Positions 11,699 to 23,026 of a DNA stretch of 64,000 nucleotides are shown here, piece after piece. The notes beneath the pieces were generated by a model, which ran no database searches, was not told where the DNA came from, and saw only the letters and a program-made list of their open reading frames with translations. This DNA comes from Capitella teleta (taxonomy: Eukaryota; Annelida; Polychaeta; Capitellidae). The position numbers were made by a program, and so were the translations under genes. Numbering within the stretch: the first letter of the stretch is position 1; each line of letters starts with the position of its first letter. Location: the NCBI GenBank assembly GCA_000328365.1, contig KB310235.1, positions 348,675 through 412,674 on the forward strand, read 5' to 3'.

Positions 11699-12898
11699 AT
11701 GAAGATCACAGCCCTCATTTGCGGAGGTGGCAATGGTGCCCACGTGCTCGCTGGTCTCGCTCCGGCCCAGCCGGACGTCGAGGCGCGGGTGTTGACCCTC
11801 TTTGCGGACGAAGCTGAACGCTGGACGAAAGCAATGGAGGGCAAGGACTTCTCCGTCGACTGTCACGCCGGCGGAAAGGTGACCAATGTTGTCGGGAAGC
11901 CAAGCATCGTCACCAAAGATCCAGCGAAAGCAGCGCCAGGAGTGGATATCATCGTATTCACAGTGCCAGCCTTCGCCCACGCTGGCTATCTGGAGGCGCT
12001 TAAACCCTACGTCAAACCAGGCCTTGTTCTGGTCGGATGCCCAGGACAGGCAGGCTTTGAGTTTGCCGTGCGCGGCATCTGGGGAGAGGCCGCAAAAGGG
12101 GTGACCATCATGTCCTTTGAGTCCCTGCCCTGGGCGTGCCGCTTCCTGGAATTCGGTCGTAAAGCAGAGGTTCTTGGAACGAAAGGAACGCTGCAGGGCG
12201 CCGTCAACGCAGGCTGCACAGCACCTCCCATGGACGCCACCGCGATGCTGCAGAAGGTGCTTGGTCCTCTGCCAAAACTTCTGACCAGCGGTCATTTGAT
12301 TGGCATCACGTTAATGGCGACCAATGGCTACCTGCATCCTTCGATCATGTGCGGTCACTGGGAGAAATGGGATGGGAAGACAATGCAAGAGCCACCCCTC
12401 TTCTACAACGGAGTCTCGAAGGAGAGCGCGCAATTGCTGTCAGACGTCAGCGATGAAGTCGTCGCCACAGCGAAGACGCTGGAGGAGAAATGCAAGGGAG
12501 TCTGCATGGGAAATGTATCACATATGTATCAGTGGTACCTCCGTTGCTATGGTAACGACATCGACGACAAGACCGACCTGTACACATGCATCAAGACAAA
12601 CCGCGCGTACAAAGGCCTCACGCACCCTTGCACCGCCAACGAAGACGGCTCGTTCAGCCCCAACTTCGGCTACCGGTACATGACAGAGGATCTGCCGTTC
12701 GGCATTGTGGTCATGCGCGGAGTGGCCACTATTGCTGGAGTGCCGACCCCTCACATGGATCGCATCATCTATTGGGGACAGAAGCTCATGGGAAAGGAGT
12801 ACTTGGTGGATGGAGAACTCAAGGGGAAGGACATTCCCTCGACCAGGAGTCCCCAGGCGTATGGCATCAACACCTTGGAGGCACTCATGGGTCTCTAG
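11699..12898 (+). CDS. Opine dehydrogenase (octopine/tauropine type)
   Basis: A 399-residue NAD(P)H-dependent enzyme. It reductively condenses pyruvate with an amino acid such as arginine, taurine, alanine or glycine, and so re-oxidises cytosolic NADH when glycolysis runs without oxygen. The Rossmann motif GGGNGAH lies at residues 9-15. The family blocks FADEAERWTKAM and SFESLPWACRFLEFGRKAEVLGTK and the catalytic-domain motif YLHP are all present; scallop octopine dehydrogenase has its catalytic His in the matching HP. The length equals the family norm of about 400. The coding region is one exon. Translation starts at 11699, just after the acceptor CCCCTTCCAG, so a 5' UTR intron is likely. 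Which amino acid it prefers cannot be read from the sequence. Confidence 0.95.
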   Translation: MKITALICGGGNGAHVLAGLAPAQPDVEARVLTLFADEAERWTKAMEGKDFSVDCHAGGKVTNVVGKPSIVTKDPAKAAPGVDIIVFTVPAFAHAGYLEALKPYVKPGLVLVGCPGQAGFEFAVRGIWGEAAKGVTIMSFESLPWACRFLEFGRKAEVLGTKGTLQGAVNAGCTAPPMDATAMLQKVLGPLPKLLTSGHLIGITLMATNGYLHPSIMCGHWEKWDGKTMQEPPLFYNGVSKESAQLLSDVSDEVVATAKTLEEKCKGVCMGNVSHMYQWYLRCYGNDIDDKTDLYTCIKTNRAYKGLTHPCTANEDGSFSPNFGYRYMTEDLPFGIVVMRGVATIAGVPTPHMDRIIYWGQKLMGKEYLVDGELKGKDIPSTRSPQAYGINTLEALMGL

Positions 12899-13061
12899 GC
12901 CTAAATGGTTAACGATTTTACATGTATGTTACAAGATACAGCGACCTTAGGTGCTACAGTATTGACATTCAGGTGCTATTAATGGCTTAATTTGATTCTA
13001 CTTTTAATTGCCTTTTATCATCATGTTACATGCGAAAGTGTGAGCGCCAATTTTTATAAGT

Positions 13062-13067
13062 AATAAA
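13062..13067 (+). terminator. Poly(A) signal, opine dehydrogenase
   Basis: AATAAA 164 nt past the stop codon. The SRRT signal on the other strand is only about 255 bp away, so the two genes end tail to tail. Confidence 0.65.
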
Positions 13068-13319
13068 ATTATTCATCTTTCTATAGTCTCGTGTTTACGC
13101 ATGTAATTCTTGTTGGTGATGATCATCACACCATGCGACAAACAGACTGGAAATTGATACATCTGTTGTTACCATGGTTACCAGAGTGAGAGAAGACAAT
13201 GGTACACCTATACTGGAGTAAAGTCCTACAGCCTATTGCTTATACTGTAACTCGGCATAGGAAAATTAACTCATTTACAGACGTTCATAAAACACAGAGA
13301 ATAGATCTGATTGATATAT

Positions 13320-13325
13320 TTTATT
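13320..13325 (-). terminator. SRRT: Poly(A) signal, SRRT
   Basis: AATAAA on the minus strand, about 105 nt past the stop of the distal last exon. No AATAAA lies on the minus strand between the two alternative last exons, so both isoforms probably share this end. Confidence 0.6.
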
Positions 13326-13428
13326 CTGAAATGAACACACATAAAAACATCCAATTTCACAATGATCGGTTGAGAAGGAAAAGACTAAAATAAAGAGTAT
13401 GGGGGGAGGGGGGGCGGGAGCTGCCGGT

Positions 13429-13501
13429 TCAGAGCATGTCAATGTCCTCTGGGGCGTCCAGGTCCCTGTACTCAATGATCGGGCGATCCCCTCGGCCACC
13501 C
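13429..13501 (-). CDS. SRRT: SRRT alternative last exon B (distal)
   Basis: Follows acceptor TTTACTTCCCAG and reads [24 protein letters not shown] then stop. It takes the same phase as exon A from the donor at 13814, so either can complete the protein. The sequence matches the conserved C-terminus of ARS2 (human ...[17 protein letters not shown]), the part known to contact the cap-binding complex. Confidence 0.85.
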
Positions 13502-16500
13502 CTGGGAAGTAAAAATAAACAAATGAAAGCCACGCACCCAGGGAGGAATAAATATAAAATAAACGTGATTGCTGAGTGAACTATTTTACCAAAAACGCGC
13601 TCACTTTTAGAATATACAGAAATTGCAACCAGAGTTAGAAAATGTCCATGTCGGCTGGGCAGTCGAGATCGCGATATTCCACAATTCCGCGTGGGTCCAT
13701 GTGTTCCCTGTGAAACCAACAAAACTACATGAAGGCCACTTCAAGAGTTCATTGAGTGCACTTCCTTCAAGGCTCCTCAAAACATTAAGCTAAGAAATGA
13801 AAAGGTGCGAATACCTCTCTCTCTTCTGCATGGGAGGTGGGTAAGTATCTCGTCTGTCATGCTGCCGGTAGTTATCAGGTCTGCGACCTCCTCCACCTCC
13901 TCCACCACCTCCTCCTCCTCCTCCGTATTGCTGGTTGTTGTTGAATCCTCCGCCTCCACCTCGTCCACCTACAAGAAATATAAACAGAATTTTGAATCGT
14001 CCATTGTGAAGATTTCATATAATCTAATCACGTCAGACAAAGGCGTGATTGCGCAACTACCGTTTGAGATAAGGTGCAGTGGAATGTATCATACGATAAA
14101 ACTGGGAATATTCGTGATTTACATTAGGGGCATAGAAGGGGTGTGGCTTGGGGGTGAGCGTGTTTTAAATAAAGATGGCCAGATTATAATCAGATTGGGG
14201 AAGTGAGGGATAAACAGTTACGAATATATCCCGTTTTAAAGTATATTCAAAATGACAAATGCCGAACAATGTATGTTTCCTCAAATCATTGATGTCAATG
14301 GACGCCAGACTAGTGAGCGGTAATCCTCCCTTACAACAAGACAATTCACAAATGCCATGGAATGCTTTCACGTCTGTGCTTTAAATGCATAGCATTCATC
14401 ATATCACGTGCCTCGACTGCCCTGCCATCCAGTTGCTAACTGGCATGCAAGTTTAATCAAGGAGATAAGACAAAATGACACAAAAAATATGAAAAAAAAA
14501 AAAAAAAAAAAAAAAAAAATGTATAAAATAAATGATATGAGCGCCTATGAATTCCTGGCACTCGGCCACATGTCCCCACAAACCACGCCCCTTTTAAGGC
14601 CTAGCCCCCGTTCTTTTAAGAACACAATACTGACCCCCTCTCCACTGTCTGCCTGTAATTGTCCAAATGGATGAAGGCAGCACATGAAAGGAAACATAAA
14701 CAACATCAAAAACAACGTTGTCACGCTTAACAACACCCGCAAAGATTCAAAAGCAACTTCTACCGAGATGAAAAAAAAAAAAAAAAAAAAATAAATCCAA
14801 ATCCAAACGAACCGTGATGGTACATGGGAGGCCTAGAGTAGCCTCCTCCACCTCCACCCATCATGCCTCCTCCTCTCTGAGGAGGTCCTTGGTAACCCCC
14901 TCCTCCTCCTCTGGGCTGGTATCCGCCTCCATCTCTGGGAGGGGCCGGACCAATGCCACCGCGGTTGGTTGGGTGTTCAGGCAGCATAGGGCGCTTGGGA
15001 TCAGCCACGAAATTGTTGAAGTAGGCGACCTAAAAGAAACAACCAACATATAATATATAATTAACATTCATAAAAATTGTGAATGCACTGACCTCCTGTT
15101 TGGCTTCGTCAACCTTTTCGGAGTGCTTATTGAGGATATGTTTGCGCACAAAGTCTGGACCCTTGAATTTCTTTCCGCTGAGCGGACAGAGCCACTTGTC
15201 TTTGGAGAGTTCCTTTGTGTTGGCGATGATGAACTTTTCAACCTCAGTGCACATAATCAGTCAAGGAAAACCATAGCAAAACAAAAAACCGAGAAGACTA
15301 AGATCCCTCCCATTTCTCCCCATAGAAAAAACCACAAAGGATATGACTCGGGATTCTTCCTTCCCAATCGCTCCAACTCGGCCTCATCCAGAGACTCCTT
15401 CAAGTTGACGTACGCAACAATCTTGGACTCAAAACTCGACACGTAGTCAGCGATGTCATTGGGAGCAAGTCGATTGGCGGAGTGCAGCCCCCTGGCGTGC
15501 ATAATTCCACACTTGTGAGGCATACTATCCTCATTGGGGTACTCCACAGCGCTGTAGTAATCAAAGGAATGCACGATGCGCAGGTACAGGATCATCCGGT
15601 CAATCACCTGCGAAACACAAATTAAGATGACCACAGCAACGGTCAGATCCCACCTTCAGCAGATCTTCGTCGCGTTCAATCGTTTGCTCAGCTTGTTCCT
15701 TGGTTTTTTCGTCCACCAAACCTCCGAGATATTCCTCTTCTTCATAGCTTCCCTCGTCCACCAAATAATCTGTGATGTTCTTCGGCATAACAGGGTTCTT
15801 TGACACTAGACCAAAAGTCTGGAAAATGAGCCATTTTACAATTGACCACAGAGGAATGACCGTCACTGACCAGTCCGTCCTTGGCGCGGTCCTTCTTCTC
15901 GGGGTTCTCTTCCTCCCAAAGATTCCAGCGTTTGTCAAAGTTCTGCACAATCTTCGCCAAATGTTTGATGTCTGCTTTGGCAACTTGGCGATCAGCGGAG
16001 ACGCCGTTCACAGGACGAACGCGCTGCTTCAGCTCACGGTTCACAATTGCTCCCATTTCGCAATCTCTCAACTGCAATCGAGAAAATCACATCAACATTC
16101 ACACTCAGGGCAGAAAAAAAAGAAGAAGAAGACACTAACGCGAATGTTGTTGAGATTCCAGCAGATGTCTTTGATGTTGACAGTGCGGTCAAAGGTCACC
16201 CAGCCACGGCGCAAGAAGTTCCTCTCCGGTTGAGGGTCCTGGATGGCTACGCGCAGGTATCCAGGGTATCTCTTACACATCTGACAAAAAAACAAAAGTA
16301 ATGTGACATCACTGATGATAGAGGTGTAACCCACAGCTTCCACTTCTTGTCTGGTTATAGCGGGAGCAAGATTCCTCAAAAAGATGGAGTTTGTTCGGTG
16401 GAAGGCCTGCGGGTGGGGGTCCCGCTCCCCGTCCTCCTTGGCCTTCTCCTCTTTCGGCTCCTCCTCCTCCTCTTCATCCTCCTCCTTACGAGGGGCTTCC

Positions 16501-19253
16501 TCCTCTATCGCCTCTGGTTTCTTCTCCTCTTCCTCTGTGGTTTCCATTGGCTTTGTCTCCTCCTCCTCTTCCTCTTCCTTAGGGGCATCCTCCTCTTTCT
16601 TCTCTGTTGTCTCCTCTCCCTCCTCCCCCTCTTCTGCTGGTGGTTCAGCGGGTGTTTCCTCAAGGGCTTTCAGTTTCTCATTGATGGCTTCCTTCATGGC
16701 TTTCTCTTCAGCCTCTTTCTCGTCTTGTTCGGCTTTCTCTGCTGCGGTCGGAGGGCATTCACCGTCAGAACTGGAGAGGGAGCCACTGTCCGAGTCTGAG
16801 CCTCCTTCTGAGTCATAATCGCGCTTTGGTCGTTTCTTTGACTGAAAATCAATGTATTAGGTCTCATGCACTCATAACATAGGAAGAGAAAACTGCAATT
16901 AATTACTCTAATAAAGTTTGATTTCTAGAAATCCCGAGTTAAGATTTTTCACCTTGGATTTCTTCGTGGCAGCATGCTCTCCATCCTCCATTCCATTCTG
17001 CACAGGGGGGAAAATATCATAACTCTGTAAGACCAAATGGGAAATGAAGACCCTACCTCAATATCCTCAGGAGCATTTTCTTTCTCATCGCCATTCATCT
17101 CAACATCCTCACCACGTGGACTAAGATTCAAAAAAGGAGAATTTAGTCATGAACAAAAAATTCAAAAGGAAGTAAAGTGAGTGAGAGAGAGTCAGAGAGC
17201 GCACTGACCTTTGGGCAGCCTCTGCTTGACCTTCAGATGTGCTTCGTGTTCGGTGTTTCTCATCGCGACCTAGAGACGGCTGATCGAGAACGAGAAGGTC
17301 AAACTCGGTCCCTCCCTCCATCAGAATGACCGCTGAATCAGAACAAGACATCACCGACTGTCAACACGCAAATCCCACCAAAAACTGACCAGCGTCCAAG
17401 AGCTTGATAACCTGATCCGAGTGGTCAAGATCGAGCGAGCAAGCGTCCACTCTGCCAAGCTCCAGGAGACGCATGAAAATATCGCAGCGTCGGTTGACTG
17501 CTTTGATCTGCTCCTCCTTTCGCTTCTCACATTCTTCCGGATAATACTTCGTTTTAAACCTAATGACAAAAAACAAATACTCCCGTAAGATTCATGGAAT
17601 CATTCATACAACACAACAAAGGTTTATAAATTCACCCAGAAGGACAATAGTTCAAAACAGGAGCTTCTTATGAACTAAAAAGAGGATAAGTTGAATCCCT
17701 CCGCCATAATTGCATCATCTCAATTAAAAAAAACCAAACAAACAAGAGGAATGAGAAAGAAACAAACAAACCCAGTTTTCTTACCCAGCTCCTTGTCTTC
17801 GGTGATATTTAAATAACTTTTTTTTTAACAAACAGAAATTCATTCCTCTTGATGAAATTTTTTTGGGGTTTTTTTGGAAGAGGGGGAGATAATGCTCCCG
17901 AACCATTTTTTTTTTTTTGTGAATCCTTATTTTTGAGATTTCTCCTCAGGCCATAAATCGACCATTTTTGTCGTTGAATAAACATTTTTGAGATCAGTTT
18001 TCCTGAGATTGTGAGCTCCAAAATAACTTCTTCTTTTGTCTTCGCGAGAATTTTTCTCCAATTTTTTTTTGTAAATCAGAAAATCCAAGTTTTTTTTCAT
18101 CCCAAGTAATGCGGAAATTTTTTGGATATCAAAATGAGGTTTCCAAATTTTGCATTGAGATAAAGCTTCTCAAATTTCTTCTTTTGGCTGAAAAGCAATC
18201 ATTCATTAGTGACAACACATTTAAATTCAACTTAAGCTTTAAAAAAACACCCATCCCATAGTATACAGCAAAAGTCAGGCATTTCACCCGTTCAAAAAAT
18301 ACATGCTGCAGCTGGTTCCGTGATGTCAATTTTCTCTCTTCAACAACATAAGGCAGATTCCCAAATTCCATCCTCATACGTCAATCAACTTCATCCAGTT
18401 CCTCTTTGGTTGAGATATACATCTCTAAGTACTCCTGCACGCCCGATACAAATTCAAAACTCCAGATCAGGGGATGCTGACTTTGCCTTGCACACGAAGC
18501 AAGTGACCCAAGCAGCTGGGAAGCATGCGCTGCCCTCAAATGCCCAACTCACCACTCCTCTTCTTTGTGTGCCTCAAAAAACTCAACCAGCTGTTGCCGT
18601 TTGAACTCATGCTTGTACTCGTTGAAGCGGTGGATGGCCTGCTCCTCCGTGATGTTGTCGTCCTGGTTGGCCAAGAACTGCTTGAAGCCCATCATCGGAG
18701 GTTGGACGGGGAGGTCAGAATCAGGTCCCCTGCAACGAGAGAGAAGCCGTCATGAAGCGCTTCAACCCTGCAGAGCCCACAAACCCTGCTTTCAAGCCAT
18801 TCGGAGGCATATTGTTCCACCCCCCCACAGGAGGGGGGCCTCCCCCACCCCCAAAATTGTCAATGTGGTTGACCCTGGCGCCACCACCATCATCCCTAAG
18901 GGAGAATGACCTTTGAACTAGGCCCAAAAGTCTCAGTACTCACCAATCGCGGCGCATTCGCTTCATCTGTGGAGGGCTCATGTCGTGCCGTTGAGGGCTG
19001 TAACGACGCCTCCTGTCGCCGTACTCCTGGAATGAATCCCTTCGGTCTCGGTTGTTCCACCCGTCACGTCCCCCGCGCCTGAAGAACAAAAGCAAATGAG
19101 GCCGTGCAAGGCAAACGGAGAGGCAGCTCACCCTCCTTCTTCCCATCCTCCTCCGGCTCCTCCTCGTCGCTCACGGTTCTCGTAATCATTACGCTCCCGA
19201 CGGAATTTGTCACGACCTCTGCGACGATCGTACTCTTCGTCACTGTCACCCAT
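13429..19253 (-). CDS. SRRT: Serrate RNA effector molecule homolog (ARS2)
   Basis: Nuclear partner of the cap-binding complex that couples capped RNAs to processing, export or decay. Exons in coding order: 19132-19253, 18944-19078, 18553-18729, 17390-17559, 17209-17332, 17057-17120, 16953-16997, 16335-16841, 16140-16280, 15871-16071, 15654-15818, 15345-15607, 15093-15246, 14813-15029, 13815-13968, then either 13635-13707 or 13429-13501. All phases agree and either end gives 903 residues (human: 876). Landmarks: [12 protein letters not shown] start; N-terminal SERRATE/Ars2 block [18 protein letters not shown] (about 95-160); acidic Lys/Glu region; RRM-like fold from SIFLRNLAP (about 430-520); zinc finger [19 protein letters not shown] (about 722-746); Gly/Arg-rich region; conserved tail EYRDLDxPxDxD. 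The 5' UTR is split by an intron whose acceptor ends at 19262. Confidence 0.96.
13635..13707 (-). CDS. SRRT: SRRT alternative last exon A (proximal)
   Basis: Follows acceptor GGTTTCACAG and reads [24 protein letters not shown] then stop, a second full version of the ARS2 tail. It has the same length (73 nt) and phase as exon B. It keeps the [12 protein letters not shown] form nearer to vertebrates but has Cys-Pro-Ala where most homologs have Ala-Pro-Asp/Glu. A donor-like GTGAGC after its stop (near 13605-13600) could join it to exon B as 3' UTR. Confidence 0.85.
14492..14519. repeat. Poly(A) tract in SRRT intron 14
   Basis: A long uninterrupted A run on the plus strand (T on the SRRT strand) within the intron between exons 14 and 15. 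A second A run lies at 14771-14790, close to the exon 14 donor. Length errors are likely here. Confidence 0.8.
15247..15344 (-). other. SRRT: U12-type AT-AC intron in SRRT
   Basis: The donor is ATATCCTTT, the exact minor-spliceosome consensus. The branch motif is TTCCTTGAC with its A at 15261, 14 nt before the terminal AC. The flanking codons join as PESEVEKF, matching human PEQEVEKF. No GT-AG reading keeps the frame. Confidence 0.93.
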
Positions 19254-19262
19254 GATTGTGTC

Positions 19263-20093
19263 TGCGAGGTGAAAAAAAAAGCATTATTAATTAATGTTCA
19301 AAGGGGCATGAGATTCAGAGATAAGGATACACTCTTCGCACAATCATTACTAATGAGTGCTTTTGATATTAGTCTTCTTTAAGTCTGAAGGATTGATAAA
19401 ATATAAATATTGCTAAACTGAGACTAAATAGCCTTGACCCTTCTGCTGACCAGAACTTAGGTCACAACACCCTGGCTCGAGCCTTATTGAAAACACGTGT
19501 CTCAGCTGAGAAATCTGCAGAAGCTGTGCTTCTAAGCCCAATTACGTACATGTTTTTGCCACTTTTTGGTACAACATACTTATAATCCTTACAACAATAA
19601 CAGGTGGGTGAGTAACTTAGTGGCCATTGCAGAATCATTGCCAATCAATTCAATGAATGATGAATCAGTCCAATCACCAATCATCCAATGGCCAATGAAT
19701 GTGACCGAGTGACGAGTCATGAGTGTCACGGTGAGTAAGTGTGAGAGGGGACCAGAGGCCTTAGCCAGTGACTGAGTGAATATGAGCGACGGGGGCCCTT
19801 GTAAATCAATATAGTAGCCATAATTTGTGGGATAATTATCAATTGGAACGAGACTAGGGCAGTGGAGGAGCATGGGGGCCATTTTGATGATTTTCAAAAT
19901 TAGAAGTCTTTGGAAGTTCGCCGACGCCTTGATTTAGGGGAAAATTGGACATATGACATCAACTAAATGGAATGCATGCGGCAGAGAAGTATTTATTCTT
20001 GTAGTATTCGGGGCATAATTTCATAACAAGAGATATAACATAATTTCAAGCAGTTTACATCACAACAAAGGTGAAAGGCGAAACATCACTCAC
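19263..20093 (-). other. SRRT: SRRT 5' UTR intron
   Basis: Sequence between the probable non-coding exon and the coding start. No other exon or element is recognised in it. Confidence 0.5.
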
Positions 20094-20160
20094 CGCCTGA
20101 ACTCAGAAATTACCCACAATGCATCCTCCTTCGACGATCCGGTGTTGTATACTTCTCTCT
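20094..20160 (-). promoter_or_regulatory. SRRT: Probable SRRT 5' UTR exon and promoter
   Basis: A strong donor GCG|GTGAGTGAT ends at 20094 on the minus strand, and an acceptor CACCTCGCAG sits 9 nt before the SRRT start codon. The GC-rich stretch upstream (GGATCGTCGAAGGAGGATGC) is a likely transcription start area. The outer edge is not visible. Confidence 0.55.
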
Positions 20161-20446
20161 GAAAAATAGGCATCAACCTCAAATTACAGGGTGATTCTCG
20201 ACTTGACTTGAGTTATTTGGTTATAAATAGTGAGAAAAGGTCTTTCCAGATAGCATTCAGGTGTCAATGTGATACCTTTTTTGTGAAACAAATTGCCACA
20301 TAAGTAACACAAAAAGCCGCCACAAATGTATAATAATGCCCATCACAAAGCCATCACTTTAAACCCAAAAATATATTTCGTTTGTGACACAGATGTGGTA
20401 AATAATTGTACAATCAAACCCCCGTTAATCCGCCCTTCTCCGTTCC

Positions 20447-21661
20447 ACTTCTCCCCGTCCTCCAAAAAGAGTTAGCCAGTCTGGACGAAAGCAACAGTAT
20501 TGCTGTAGCATACCTTGACTTCCAAAAGGCATTTGACACAGTTCCTCATCAACACTTTCTCTATAAACTACTCAAGAACGACATCAAAGGAAACCATATC
20601 AAATGGATTGACAGCTTCCTCAGCTCCAGAAGTCAGGTTGTAACCGTGAATGGAGAACTGTCTATGGAAAAAAAAGGTCACCCACAAGGATTGGTCCTAG
20701 GTCCTACCCTATTTACTCTCTACATAAACGAGCTGCCAAGCCTTGTGAGGTCCCTTGTGTATCTGTTTGCTGACGACACCAAAATATTCAGAAGTATGTG
20801 CCTCCTTTCAGATCCAGAACATATTCAGAGAGATTTAAACAATCTTCATGGCTGGACCAACTCATGGCTACTCCATTTCATCATGGAAAGTGCAAGATGA
20901 TGCATATTGGACCTACAGACACCACCCCTAAACTATCCTTTCCAAACTCGACAAGTACCTTAGATGAAACAAATATTGAAAAAGACTTGGGCATTACGAT
21001 GGACAATAAACTCACTTTTAGGCAACACATTACAGATAAAATTAACAAAGCCAATAAAACACTAGGAAAAATAAGACATTCTTTTTCAAATATAACTCCA
21101 AACAATCTCAAACGACGGTATACCGCAATGGTACCCTACTCTTAAAAGAGACATTAGACAAATTAAGGGTGCCCAGAGAAGATCCACTAATCTATCCACC
21201 AAATAAAAAAACTCCTGCTACAAGGAGTGGCTCCACAAACTAAAACTGCCAACTCTGGTACAAAGCAGAATGCGAGAAAACCTCATTGAGGCACAAATAT
21301 ATTTAATTATTACTCTATCAACACCTCTTAACTATTGACCCTACACAACCACACAACATCAAGGGGACATAGTTTTATACTAGCTAAAAAGCAGATCAAA
21401 AACTACCTTAAGATCACATTCATTTTTCCAAAGAACAGCAAATAACTGGAACTCACTACTCCAATCAATAGTTTCATACAAAACATAAATAAATTTAAAA
21501 AAAATCTAGATAAATACCTAAAAAAACCACCCAACCCTCTATAATTTCGAAGTCAACACCAACACCCGAAACGACGAATGGAACGATGAATGAAAATCGA
21601 TCTGCAAATAGAAGCATGAAATGCTTGCTCGCAGGATCATCCTAAGGTATCCTAAAATAAG
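20447..21661 (+). mobile_element. 5'-truncated non-LTR retrotransposon (CR1-like LINE)
   Basis: Reverse transcriptase motifs in order: AVAYLDFQKAFDTVPHQ, GHPQGLVLGPTLFTLYINEL (usual form GVPQGSVLGPLLF), YLFADDTK, then DLGITMDNKLTFRQHI and KANKTLGKIRHSF in another frame. A frameshift lies near 20875 and stops follow after 21145, so it is dead. The C-terminal part still reads like FKTTLRSHSF..RTANNWNSLLQSIVS. The tail contains ATCCTAAGG-type repeats. Flanking GTTCC (20442-20446, 21662-21666) fits a short target duplication inside the Tigger element. Confidence 0.88.
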
Positions 21662-22247
21662 GTTCCAAAGAAAACAGGCGGATTAACGAAAAGGGTGGAT
21701 TACATGTCAGACCACAAATAAATGAAAATTAGATGTCGTACAAAAAAACCCAATTAGTGGCATGTACTATTAGGTTACAAGCAGGTTGTAGAAATAACCC
21801 TGATCAAATGAAATGGGCAATGCAGAGAGTAGAGAAAATAACTGAAGGATGGTCGTTTTGGGCTTTTATTTTATGCAAGTAAACGTGGACTCTCCCAGTT
21901 TCAATTCCACTCGATTCCATGATCTTCACTCACAACTCCCATAGTTCGTTCTGTTTCTGATCATCGCCTAACTGAGCAACCAATCAAATTGAAAGTAAGC
22001 CACCCATGCATGTAAACATAAAGAAATTGACACAGCAACGATACCCACATTTGATTCCTTTGTTTAATTAACTTCTTAAATGTTGAATAGGCGGAGGGGC
22101 GCCGTTTGTTGTTTAATTGACCTGACTTGAAAGACATCGCCAACAATTATGCGTCGTCTCTTATGTTTGTTTACACTACAACATTTTGAAGAGCAGATTA
22201 CATAAGTAATTTATAATGGTACAGAGTAGATTTGTTCCTGAGAATCG

Positions 22248-22315
22248 TACTGGCGCCCGTATCATCCGATCGGATTGGGTGGAGCCGTAAAACCCCATCA
22301 CTCAATCACTCACTC
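22248..22315 (+). mobile_element. 5'-truncated SINE inserted in Tigger copy A
   Basis: Matches the 3' part of the full SINE at 60813-61147 (GGCGCCCGTATCA, GGGTGGAGCCGTAAAACCCC, CACTCACTC tail). It is flanked by TTCCTGAGAATCG (22235-22247 and 22317-22329), a 13-bp target duplication. Copy B of the host Tigger shows the empty site near 62135. Confidence 0.85.
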
Positions 22316-23026
22316 ATTCCTGAGAATCGTGGCCGCAGGCAAATTAACAAGGAGGACGGATTACCTGTTACAACTAATATTACAAACGTTTCGTCCCTGG
22401 AAATTTAGGGCAGATTATGAAAAGGATGGATTACATGATGGCCGATAAACAAGGTCTGATTGTACAAATGTGGCAGTTTATTTAGCGGATTACCCTAAAC
22501 TGTCAGCGAAAGTCAAGCAAAATAGAATAAACGTTGTGCATATATGGTGCTTTACCAACTGTTTACATAAAGGATTGGGATATTAGCCTCAACTGTGGTG
22601 GCTAAATGATATTTTTGCAGTACTTAGGCAATTGTTTTCTCAACTTTCTATTATTTGTTCAGCAGAATATCACACCAGATTAAACAAACAAAAATTCTAA
22701 AATCAAAATTGTTATTTTTCGTAATATTTTATTGTTATTAACAACAGATGAAAAGAAATAATATAACATAGGAGACTGCAAAATCTATGTACACACAATG
22801 AAACCAGTATAAATATGCATATGCAAAAAAAAATTTTTCCTGGTGTACACAATAGCTGCATGGGCTTGTTGTACACTTAGACTTAAAATTAATATTTGAG
22901 TTAATAAATAAATAAACAGTAAAACTGCTATTAACATAAACACATGATACTTAATGGTTTTGTAATAGTTGCATCAAAATGGCAAAACTATATGGCAATA
23001 AAATGACTGATAAAGTATGAGTATAA

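Larger units (their letters stand above)
20411..22462. mobile_element. Pogo/Tigger-like DNA transposon copy A, carrying nested insertions
   Basis: The ends are CAATCAAACCCCCGTTAATCCGCC and, read inverted, CAATCAGACCTTGTTTATCGG, flanked by TA on both sides as expected for the Tc1/mariner-pogo superfamily. The body right of 21667 aligns with copy B at 61432-62285. Two insertions break it: a LINE at 20447-21661 and a truncated SINE at 22248-22315, each with a target duplication. The parent copy was about 0.75 kb and had no full transposase. Confidence 0.85.

Noticed and set aside
15247-15344. GT-AG intron in SRRT at GA|GTCATA
   Set aside because: It would shift the frame against the EVEKF exon, while the AT-AC reading restores the conserved sequence exactly.
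16347-16818. Plus-strand Leu- and Ser-rich frames over SRRT exon 8
   Set aside because: Antisense of the Glu/Lys-rich region of SRRT.
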